From contig WJIO01000121.1 in assembly GCA_014730235.1 (NCBI GenBank), positions 1 to 11,981 on the forward strand: a DNA stretch of 11,981 nucleotides. Reading direction: 5' to 3'. Position numbers and translations under genes: made by a program. The DNA is from Candidatus Poribacteria bacterium. GTDB lineage: Bacteria; Poribacteria; DTPJ01; WJIO01. Below are positions 4,945-11,008 of this stretch, in pieces; position 1 is the first letter of the stretch; each line of letters starts with the position of its first letter. The notes under the pieces were generated by a model. The model was not told the DNA's origin. It searched no databases and saw only the letters and a list, made by a program, of their open reading frames with translations.

Positions 4945-6276
4945 ATGGAAGTCAAAGACAAGAAATACATTCTTGAGATGGTAAAGAAGCACGATGTTAA
5001 GTTTATAAGACTATGGTTTACAGATATACTTGGTTACCTGAAGAGTTTTGCTATTACTGTTGAGGAACTTGAAGGTGCACTTGATGAAGGTATGGGTTTT
5101 GACGGATCATCCATACAGGGTTTTGCCAGAATTGATGAAAGTGATATGATGGCTATGCCCGATCCCAGCACTTTCCAACTTCTTCCCTGGAGACCAAGAG
5201 AACACAGCGCTGTTGCCAGAATGTTCTGTGACATTGTAGAACCCGATGGCACTCCATATGTAGGCGATCCCAGAAGAGTTCTAAAGGATATGCTGAAGAA
5301 GGCCTCTGATATGGGCTATTCTTTCTACGTGGGGCCGGAGCTTGAATACTTCTACTTCAAAAACGATCAGGGAACAGAAGTTCTAGATCATGGTGGTTAC
5401 TTCGACCTGATTCCATCGGATGTTGCAACTGACCTGCGTAGAGAAACAGTCCTTATGCTGGAAGCCATGGGAATCCAGGTGGAATACAGCCATCATGAGG
5501 TGGCTCCCAGTCAGCATGAAATTGATATGCGTTATACTGATGCCTTGACAATGGCTGATAACGTTATGACTTACCGCCTGGTAGTCAAGGAAGTTGCCCT
5601 TAAAAACGGTGTATATGCTACTTTTATGCCCAAACCGATATTTGGTGAAAACGGCAGTGGTATGCACACACATCAGTCATTATTTAAAGGCGACAAGAAC
5701 GCTTTCTTTGATAAGGAAGACCCACATCATCTGTCAGCAACGGCAAAGGGCTATATAGCTGGACTTTTGGAGCATGCCCCTGAAATCACACTGGTAACTA
5801 ACCAGTGGGTGAATTCATACAAGCGTTTGGTGCCGGGATATGAAGCTCCTGTTTATATATCATGGGCGATGCGTAACAGGTCAGACCTGATAAGAGTTCC
5901 TCTTTATAAACCGGGACAGGAAAAGGCTACCAGGGTTGAATATAGATCACCCGATCCGGCCTGTAATCCATATCTGGCCTTTTCATTGATGCTGGCCGCT
6001 GGTCTGGAAGGTATCGAGAAAGGATATGAGCTAAGGGCTCCGGTAGAGGAAAACGTTTATGAAATGTCAGAAGAGGAGAGGGCAAACAGAGGTATTGATA
6101 CTCTCCCACCCGATCTTTATGAAGCTATTCTGGCTACAGAAAAAAGCGAACTGGTAAGGAAAACCCTTGGTGACCATATATTCAATAAATTGATTGAAAA
6201 CAAGATAATTGAATGGAACAGGTATCGAGTTCAGGTTACTCAATACGAACTGGATGAATATCTACCGCTACTGTAA
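4945..6276 (+). CDS. glnA: Glutamine synthetase, type I (GSI-alpha)
   Basis: Cytosolic dodecameric enzyme joining ammonium to glutamate with ATP. All core segments are visible: FDGSSIQGFARIDESDM, GPELEYF (E132, E134), HHEVAPSQHE (E185, E192), GENGSGMHTHQS (H241/H243), the flap Glu E300 in LVPGYEAP, and RVEYRSPDPACNPYLAF. Length 443, against about 470 for the beta class, and the tail NVYEMSEEER...GIDTLP closely follow the Bacillus/Clostridium alpha class. Arg62 in GFARIDES sits at the position of B. subtilis Arg62, which mediates glutamine feedback inhibition. Alpha-class enzymes are generally not adenylylated, so control is expected through feedback and possibly protein partners; a Tyr (Y372) is present near the adenylylation position, but in alpha-type context. 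AGAGGAG lies 9 nt before the ATG. It heads the ammonium-assimilation module, 264 nt before amt1. Confidence 0.97.
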   Translation: MEVKDKKYILEMVKKHDVKFIRLWFTDILGYLKSFAITVEELEGALDEGMGFDGSSIQGFARIDESDMMAMPDPSTFQLLPWRPREHSAVARMFCDIVEPDGTPYVGDPRRVLKDMLKKASDMGYSFYVGPELEYFYFKNDQGTEVLDHGGYFDLIPSDVATDLRRETVLMLEAMGIQVEYSHHEVAPSQHEIDMRYTDALTMADNVMTYRLVVKEVALKNGVYATFMPKPIFGENGSGMHTHQSLFKGDKNAFFDKEDPHHLSATAKGYIAGLLEHAPEITLVTNQWVNSYKRLVPGYEAPVYISWAMRNRSDLIRVPLYKPGQEKATRVEYRSPDPACNPYLAFSLMLAAGLEGIEKGYELRAPVEENVYEMSEEERANRGIDTLPPDLYEAILATEKSELVRKTLGDHIFNKLIENKIIEWNRYRVQVTQYELDEYLPLL

Positions 6277-6300
6277 GGAATTGATTTCCTGAAGTAAAAA

Positions 6301-6453
6301 TTCTGTGCAGAAGTCACAAATGTCCTGGAAGGCGAATCTTCTGCACAGAAGAATGGCTAATCTCTGGTATTGAAACCAGAGGTGTTCTTATGGGTTTTTA
6401 GCCAGCAGATTGCTGCAACAATCTGTTATAAATAATTCTTGCCTAAAACCCAC
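6301..6453 (+). promoter_or_regulatory. Structured intergenic region between glnA and amt1 (three consecutive hairpins)
   Basis: The 264-nt gap holds, in order: a 13-bp perfect stem TTCTGTGCAGAAG (6301-6313) / CTTCTGCACAGAA (6338-6350) with a 24-nt loop; a 7-bp stem CTCTGGT (6362-6368) / ACCAGAG (6375-6381); and a nested structure in which TGGGTTTT (6391-6398) pairs with AAAACCCA (6445-6452) around an inner 7-bp hairpin CAGATTG (6406-6412) / CAATCTG (6419-6425). No strong T tract follows any stem. It may be the glnA 3' end, an amt1 leader RNA, or a processing site between the two. The last 85 nt before amt1 show only AAAGGA (6528-6533) as a ribosome site and TATTAT-like boxes. Confidence 0.55.
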
Positions 6454-6540
6454 AATTTGTCAATAGTAATTTTCCAGCCATACCCTTAAGCGGAAGATTC
6501 ATCCGTATCAGACTATTATAGTCAAAGAAAGGATAATTAC

Positions 6541-7905
6541 ATGAGGCGCGTTTTAATCACAACGGCCGCAGTTCTGATACTGGTGTTTCTAACTACTAAT
6601 CTATTTGCCGATGATGCAACTACGTCATCAAACTCCAGAGCCATTGATACAGTCTGGATGCTCCTGGCAGCTTTTCTTGTGTTCTTCATGCAGGCTGGCT
6701 TTGCCATGGTAGAAGCAGGATTCACAAGAGCTAAAAACGCCTGTAACATTATCATGAAAAACCTTATGGACTTTTCAATAGGTTCATTAGCATACTGGGC
6801 TCTGGGATTTGGCATAATGTTTGGCGCAAGCAAAGCCGGTTTGTTTGGCAGTGATGGATTTTTCCTGTCAGCGGGAGATCCCAGTACTGGCGATGGATTA
6901 TGGCAGATAGCTTTTTGGCTGTTCCAGGCTGTATTTGCCGCAACGGCTGCTACAATCGTTTCAGGCGCTATGGCCGAGAGGACAAAATTCTCCGGTTACC
7001 TGGCATACAGCGCGGTTATTACAATACTAATATATCCTGTTGTAGGTCACTGGATATGGGGCGGCGGATGGTTATCCAAACTGGGTATGATAGACTTTGC
7101 AGGCTCAACAGTTGTCCACTCTGTTGGTGGATGGGCTGGCCTGATGGGGGCTATTGTGCTGGGGCCTCGAGTTGGAAAATATATCGACAATAATGGTGGG
7201 AAAAAAATATCTAAAGCTATCCCTGGACATAATATCCCACTAGCTGCTTTAGGTGTCTTCATCCTCTGGTTCGGTTGGTTTGGCTTCAATCCCGGTAGTA
7301 CAACTTCCGGAACAAACCTGAGCATCGCCACCATCGCAGTAACGACAAATCTGGCAGCGGCGGCTGGCGCTATAAGTGCCATGTTTACGGCATGGATACG
7401 ATACAAGAAACCTGATGCCAGTATGTCCCTCAACGGTGCATTAGCCGGACTTGTGGCTATTACCGCTCCTTGCGCAGTTGTATCTCCATTAAGCGCTGTT
7501 ATTATAGGCCTTATTGGTGGAATACTGGTTGTCCTGGCCGTTGATTTCTTTGACAAGATTCTGCATATTGACGACCCTGTTGGCGCTGTATCGGTTCATG
7601 GTGTATGCGGGATGTTTGGAACTCTGGCCGTTGGCTTGTTTGCCGAATCCCGCTATGCACAGGCAGCAGGTCTTGGCGATGTAAACGGTTTATTCTTCGG
7701 TGGCGGGGCAAAGCTGCTGGGTGTGCAGGCATTAGGAGCAATATCTGTGCTTGCCTGGGTTTCGGTTACTGCCTTGATTATGTTTCTGATCATAAAGAAA
7801 ACCATTGGACTACGGGTATCCCGGGAAGAGGAACTTCGAGGACTGGATATTGAAGAACACGGTATGGAAGCATACTCCGGGTTCCAGATATTTACGAACC
7901 AATAA
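6541..7905 (+). CDS. amt: Ammonium transporter, Amt family (first copy)
   Basis: A 454-residue inner-membrane channel for ammonium. Residues 1-23 are a cleavable signal peptide ([10 protein letters not shown]..., cleavage near LFA-DD), normal for Amt proteins with a periplasmic N-terminus. Eleven membrane segments follow. The pore histidine pair is present: H193 in [13 protein letters not shown] and H353 in [14 protein letters not shown]. Other family blocks are [52 protein letters not shown] and [14 protein letters not shown]. The C-terminal tail [19 protein letters not shown], ending in AYSGFQ, is the cytosolic region through which AmtB-type trimers contact PII. The PII gene glnK1 starts 14 nt after the stop, and a paralogous amt-glnK pair lies downstream. 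Ribosome site AAAGGA is 7 nt before the ATG. Confidence 0.97.
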   Translation: MRRVLITTAAVLILVFLTTNLFADDATTSSNSRAIDTVWMLLAAFLVFFMQAGFAMVEAGFTRAKNACNIIMKNLMDFSIGSLAYWALGFGIMFGASKAGLFGSDGFFLSAGDPSTGDGLWQIAFWLFQAVFAATAATIVSGAMAERTKFSGYLAYSAVITILIYPVVGHWIWGGGWLSKLGMIDFAGSTVVHSVGGWAGLMGAIVLGPRVGKYIDNNGGKKISKAIPGHNIPLAALGVFILWFGWFGFNPGSTTSGTNLSIATIAVTTNLAAAAGAISAMFTAWIRYKKPDASMSLNGALAGLVAITAPCAVVSPLSAVIIGLIGGILVVLAVDFFDKILHIDDPVGAVSVHGVCGMFGTLAVGLFAESRYAQAAGLGDVNGLFFGGGAKLLGVQALGAISVLAWVSVTALIMFLIIKKTIGLRVSREEELRGLDIEEHGMEAYSGFQIFTNQ

Positions 7906-7919
7906 AGGAGACACTGAAA

Positions 7920-8261
7920 ATGAAACTTATCATCGCATACATCCAACCGGAAAAGCTTAACGATGTAAAGCAGGAACTTTACAAGGCTGAGATATACAAG
8001 ATGTCAGTAACAAACGCCATGGGATGTGGTCAGCAGAAAGGCTATCACGAATCATATCGTGGCGTTGATATAGAAGTAAACCTGCTTAAAAAGATTCGTC
8101 TGGAAATTGCCGTCAACGAAGATTTTGTAGCACCGACTATAAACGCAATAATAAAGGGTGCAAGAACAGGTGAAATCGGCGACGGAAAGATATTTATCCT
8201 TGATCTTGTAGAATGTATCAGGATCAGGACAGGCGAAACTGGTAACGAAGCTATAGGATAA
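7920..8261 (+). CDS. glnK: Nitrogen regulatory protein PII (GlnK1), variant T-loop lacking Tyr51
   Basis: A 113-residue trimeric signal protein that binds ATP/ADP and 2-oxoglutarate and plugs the Amt pore. Ligand residues Q39 (GQQKG) and K58 are present, as is the C-terminal signature [12 protein letters not shown]. The T-loop reads [18 protein letters not shown]: Tyr46 is kept, but position 51, the uridylylated Tyr of enteric GlnB/GlnK, is Ile. So uridylylation at 51 is impossible and control of Amt is probably by nucleotide and 2-oxoglutarate alone. The block [17 protein letters not shown] followed by VNLLKK looks like an established PII subgroup linked to amt genes, not a decayed copy. AAGGAG (7905-7910) overlaps the amt1 stop; spacing of 14 nt indicates co-transcription and likely a dedicated partner of Amt1. 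Confidence 0.95.
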   Translation: MKLIIAYIQPEKLNDVKQELYKAEIYKMSVTNAMGCGQQKGYHESYRGVDIEVNLLKKIRLEIAVNEDFVAPTINAIIKGARTGEIGDGKIFILDLVECIRIRTGETGNEAIG

Positions 8262-8267
8262 TAATAA

Positions 8268-8303
8268 CATTCATCCAGCCACATTCCTGTGGCTGGATGA
8301 ATG
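8268..8303. terminator. 15-bp hairpin between glnK1 and the porin gene
   Basis: CATTCATCCAGCCAC (8268-8282) and GTGGCTGGATGAATG (8289-8303) form a perfect 15-bp stem with loop ATTCCT, beginning 7 nt after the glnK1 stop. There is no T tract downstream (AAAAATA follows), so it is either a Rho-dependent or partial terminator, or an mRNA-stabilising 3' end that lets some transcription pass to the porin gene. Its right arm contains the ATG at 8297, which argues against that codon as the porin start. Confidence 0.6.
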
Positions 8304-8332
8304 AAAAATATATAGAGGAAAGGTTCAGGGAT

Positions 8333-9043
8333 ATGTATAGAGTTGGTATATTAACAGCAGCAATTTGTTTGATATTGGCTACAACTACGTTCGGTGAAAT
8401 ACCCGAAATTGAGGGATCGGCGGATATATACTTTACTGACAATTATTTCTGGAGGGCTGCCGGTGACGGCAATCCCCATCTTCAATATGATTTTGGATTA
8501 TCAACCAGCATTGCGGGATTGGGCATAAGCTTTTCCCCCTGGGTTTCTCACAACCTGGATAACATGGATGTGGATGAAGTTGACTATGCCTTTGACCTCA
8601 GCTACTCCATTTTAGAAGCATTATCAGTAAATGCTGGGGTTTTATATTACGATGTTACAGGAATAGAGGAGACAGGGGAATTTTACGGGGCGTTGGGTTA
8701 TGAAATCCCAATCTCTGAGATGCTAAGTATGTCCCCGGGTATAACCTTTTACTACGATTTTATGGAAGTAGACAAACCGTATCTTGAAGCTTCCGTCTCT
8801 GCAGGTGTGAGTGTCTTTGAGCCCCTCTCGGCTTCGCTTTCGGCTGTTATCGGGTTTGACTTCGGACAGTATGAATCAGATGATTTTGAAAATGGCCCTA
8901 CAGTTCTCCAGATAGGGGTATCGGCAGACTACCAGTTGACGGAGGTGGTCACCCTCACACCTGCCTTTACTTATGTTTTAGGCCTGGCTGATGTTTTTGA
9001 TAATGATACATTTCTCGGTGTAAACATCGGTTTTGGTTTCTAG
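8333..9043 (+). CDS. TorF-like putative porin / outer-membrane beta-barrel protein
   Basis: A 236-residue protein starting MYRVGILTAAICLILATTTFGE: a short signal peptide with likely cleavage after FG or FGE. The mature part is a run of amphipathic strands (for example LSVNAGVLYYDVTGI, YLEASVSAGVSVF) and ends in F-L-G-V-N-I-G-F-G-F, a C-terminal Phe barrel signal. The N-terminal part (GSADIYFTDNYFWRA, YDFGLSTSIAGLGISFSPWVS) resembles the TorF/Gcw_chp family of putative porins, which often lie next to amt-glnK genes; this is from memory. The expected place is the outer membrane, perhaps admitting ammonium or small nitrogenous solutes; substrate is inference. Start: GAGGAAAGG (about 8315-8323) lies 9 nt before ATG 8333; an in-frame ATG at 8297 would add 12 residues but lies inside a hairpin and has no ribosome site. 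It separates the two amt-glnK pairs. Confidence 0.75.
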   Translation: MYRVGILTAAICLILATTTFGEIPEIEGSADIYFTDNYFWRAAGDGNPHLQYDFGLSTSIAGLGISFSPWVSHNLDNMDVDEVDYAFDLSYSILEALSVNAGVLYYDVTGIEETGEFYGALGYEIPISEMLSMSPGITFYYDFMEVDKPYLEASVSAGVSVFEPLSASLSAVIGFDFGQYESDDFENGPTVLQIGVSADYQLTEVVTLTPAFTYVLGLADVFDNDTFLGVNIGFGF

Positions 9044-9079
9044 AAGTCCAACTTAAACCTCAATACTGCTACAGCAACC

Positions 9080-9104
9080 GGGGCAGATGCCCAACATCTG
9101 CCCC
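9080..9104. terminator. 10-bp GC-rich hairpin between the porin gene and amt2
   Basis: GGGGCAGATG (9080-9089) and CATCTGCCCC (9095-9104) pair perfectly around loop CCCAA, 36 nt after the porin stop and followed by TGATTTCGTGTT. Stem strength suits a terminator but the T tract is poor. GGGGCAGATG...CATCTGCCCC is also the form of dispersed palindromic repeats, so it may be a REP-type unit reused as a transcript end. Confidence 0.6.
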
Positions 9105-9140
9105 TGATTTCGTGTTAAAGAGAAATAGAGGAGGTTATGA

Positions 9141-10484
9141 ATGTCTTATAGATCATTCCGTAAAAAATCAAAATTACTAATCGCTGCCGTTATAATGTTT
9201 CTTTTAGCAGCAAGTATTGCTTTTGCGGATGAAACAGCCGCTATCGGCACACTTACAGTGGGGCTTGATACTGTATGGGTGCTGGTAGCGGCTTTTTTAG
9301 TGTTCTTTATGCAGGCCGGTTTTGGAATGGTGGAAGCCGGTTTCATAAGGGCAAAGAATACATGTAATATACTGACAAAGAATTTCCTGGATTACTGCAT
9401 GGCATCTATTGGATTTTTTATTTTTGGATACGCCATAATGTTTGGTTCTGGAAATGCTTTTATGGGCCTTAAGGGATGGTTTCTGGCTGGGGCTGAGTCA
9501 GCGGCTGATGTTCCCCTCTTTGCTTTCTGGCTATTCCAGGCGGCTTTCTGTGGGGCGGCGGCGACTATTGTTGCCGGGGGAATGGCCGGAAGGATGAAAT
9601 TCCAGGCCTATTTGATATATTCGTTTTTGATCTCCGCGCTTATATATCCAATCGTGGGTCACTGGGTATGGGGCGGCGGATGGCTTGCCAGCTTAAATTT
9701 TGCCGATTTTGCCGGTTCTACCGTTGTCCATTCTGTGGGTGGATTTGCCGCTTTGATAGGTACTATTTTTCTGAAGCCAAGAATTGGCAAATACAATCCC
9801 GATGGTTCACCAAACGCCATTCCCGGACATTCGATTCCCCTGGCTTCTCTAGGGGTTTTCATATTGTGGTTTGGATGGTTTGGATTCAACCCCGGTTCTA
9901 CACTGGGAGTAGGCGACGGCAATCTTATAGGACGCGTTGCCATAAACACAAACCTGGCGGCTGCTGCCGGGGCTATTACGGCCATGATAGCTATCTGGAT
10001 AGTATCGGGAAAACCTGACCTGTCAATGATAATGAACGGGGCCCTGGCCGGATTGGTGGCTGTAACTGCTCCATGTGCTTTTGTTGATCCCTGGGCGGCT
10101 ATTGTTATTGGCGCGGTTGGCGGAGTAATTGTAGTCTTTGGCGTTATAATGCTGGACAAATTCAGGATTGACGATCCCGTAGGTGCTGTACCTGTGCATG
10201 GATTAAACGGTATATGGGGAACCATTTCCATCGGTCTTTTTGGTCGAAAAAATCTGGCTTTGGCAAATGACGGGCTTTTTTACGGCGGTGGTTTTAAGCA
10301 GCTTGGGGTGCAATTTCTCGGAGTAATTTCAGTGGTTGCATTTGTCCTTGTGACTATGGGGATTATATTTAAGATAATTGATGTTACAGTAGGATTGAGG
10401 GTTACACCCCAGGAAGAAATGGAAGGATTGGACACTGGTGAGCATGGTTTACAGGCATATTCTGGTTTCCAGATACAGGAATAA
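9141..10484 (+). CDS. amt: Ammonium transporter, Amt family (second copy)
   Basis: A 447-residue paralogue of the upstream Amt. The basic N-terminus MSYRSFRKKSK plus a hydrophobic stretch ending SIAFAD is a signal peptide. The pore histidines are H197 ([13 protein letters not shown]) and H353 (DDPVGAVPVHGLNG); [43 protein letters not shown] and [14 protein letters not shown] are conserved, and the PII-contact tail is GLRVTPQEEMEGLDTGEHG ending in AYSGFQ. One deviation: the segment that reads MAERTKF in the first copy and usually carries an acidic residue is MAGRMKF here (Glu to Gly near residue 150). AGGAGG is 6 nt before the ATG, stronger than for amt1. glnK2 begins 12 nt after its stop. Full length and intact, so probably a functional second channel with different affinity or regulation. 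Confidence 0.96.
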   Translation: MSYRSFRKKSKLLIAAVIMFLLAASIAFADETAAIGTLTVGLDTVWVLVAAFLVFFMQAGFGMVEAGFIRAKNTCNILTKNFLDYCMASIGFFIFGYAIMFGSGNAFMGLKGWFLAGAESAADVPLFAFWLFQAAFCGAAATIVAGGMAGRMKFQAYLIYSFLISALIYPIVGHWVWGGGWLASLNFADFAGSTVVHSVGGFAALIGTIFLKPRIGKYNPDGSPNAIPGHSIPLASLGVFILWFGWFGFNPGSTLGVGDGNLIGRVAINTNLAAAAGAITAMIAIWIVSGKPDLSMIMNGALAGLVAVTAPCAFVDPWAAIVIGAVGGVIVVFGVIMLDKFRIDDPVGAVPVHGLNGIWGTISIGLFGRKNLALANDGLFYGGGFKQLGVQFLGVISVVAFVLVTMGIIFKIIDVTVGLRVTPQEEMEGLDTGEHGLQAYSGFQIQE

Positions 10485-10496
10485 GGGGGAGAAAAA

Positions 10497-10835
10497 ATGA
10501 AAAAAATTGAGGCTATAATACGTCCCGAAGGGCTTACCGCCGTCAGAAATGCCCTGGAAGAGCTTGGATACCCGGGGATGACTATAACTGAGGTTAAAGG
10601 GCACGGAAAACAAAAGGGCAAAGAACAGGTATGGCGAGGCAAGGAATACAAAGTGGAATTTTTACCAAAACTGAAACTGGAAATTGTTGTAATAGACGAC
10701 GATGTCTCCAAAATTGTCCGGGCCATAATAAACGAAACCAGGACAGGAAACATCGGCGACGGAAAGATTTTCATATATCCGGTGGAAGACGCCATAAGGA
10801 TCAGGACTGGAGACTTTGGCAATAACGCCATATAA
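10497..10835 (+). CDS. glnK: Nitrogen regulatory protein PII (GlnK2), canonical T-loop with Tyr51
   Basis: A 112-residue PII trimer subunit. The T-loop VKGHGKQKGKEQVWRGKEYK keeps Tyr51, the uridylylation site of enteric PII, while position 46 is Trp instead of the usual Tyr. Q39 and K58 (2-oxoglutarate/ATP site) and the signature [12 protein letters not shown] are present. It is thus the mirror image of GlnK1, which keeps Tyr46 and lost Tyr51. Tyr51 alone does not prove uridylylation, as many PII proteins with Tyr51 are not modified. It follows amt2 with a 12-nt gap and a GGGGGAG ribosome site, so the expected role is gating Amt2. The stop codon (10833-10835) directly abuts the 8-bp target duplication of mobile-element copy B. 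Confidence 0.96.
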   Translation: MKKIEAIIRPEGLTAVRNALEELGYPGMTITEVKGHGKQKGKEQVWRGKEYKVEFLPKLKLEIVVIDDDVSKIVRAIINETRTGNIGDGKIFIYPVEDAIRIRTGDFGNNAI

Positions 10836-10843
10836 TTTTTAAT

Positions 10844-11005
10844 GGCTTTTCCGGTTTTAGTGTGGTAAAGGTAAGAGACTTTTTTATGATGTCATTAGGA
10901 TTCTTGACTTGTAGGGACACGGTATACCGTGTCCCTACAAGTGTATAAATGTTATGTCTTTTAAAAAGTGCGAAAGTATAGAACCACACTAAACTCGGGA
11001 AAGCC
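10844..11005. mobile_element. MITE-like element, copy B, with 8-bp target-site duplication
   Basis: A 162-bp element with terminal inverted repeats GGCTTTTCCGG... (10844-10866) and its complement (10983-11005), matching at 20 of 23 positions. It is flanked on both sides by TTTTTAAT (10836-10843 and 11006-11013), a perfect 8-bp target-site duplication. It carries no reading frame of note. The left subterminal block 10856-10896 matches copy A at 37 of 41 positions. The centre holds the 36-bp palindrome at 10907-10942. It occupies the gap between the convergent stops of glnK2 and the cohesin-like gene; without it the two stops would be 3 nt apart. On the + strand the end of the terminal stem is followed by TTTTT, so the element may now be the glnK2 terminator. 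Confidence 0.88.
10907..10942. repeat. Perfect 36-bp palindrome inside copy B
   Basis: Arms of 18 bp, starting ACTTGTAGGGACACGG and centred on GGTATACC, are exact complements with no spacer. The GTAGGGACACGG...CCGTGTCCCTAC form is unlike the rest of the element and looks like a separate dispersed palindrome nested in the mobile element, where copies A and C carry CATTCC-type hairpins instead. Confidence 0.9.
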
Positions 11006-11008
11006 TTT

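Noticed and set aside
6277-6540. Sigma-54 (-24/-12) promoter before amt1
   Set aside because: I looked for TGGCAC-N5-TTGC-like boxes in the glnA and amt leaders and saw no convincing match; TGGCTAATCTCTGGTA lacks the -12 element.
7047-7556. Long antisense reading frame opposite amt1 (169 codons), with similar ones opposite amt2 (9659-10231) and glnK2 (10280-10831)
   Set aside because: They occur at matching positions opposite two paralogous genes, are rich in Pro/Ala/Thr/Ser as expected from the complement of membrane-protein codons, and have no recognisable domain or start signal.
8297-8332. Upstream in-frame ATG for the TorF-like porin gene
   Set aside because: It lies within the right arm of the 15-bp hairpin at 8268-8303, has no ribosome site, and would add charged residues (NEKYIEERFRD) before the signal peptide. 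ATG 8333 has GAGGAAAGG at good spacing.
6541-10835. Recent tandem duplication of the amt-glnK pair
   Set aside because: The two Amt and the two PII proteins differ throughout, including start regions and T-loops, so the pairs are old paralogues or separately acquired, not a recent copy.
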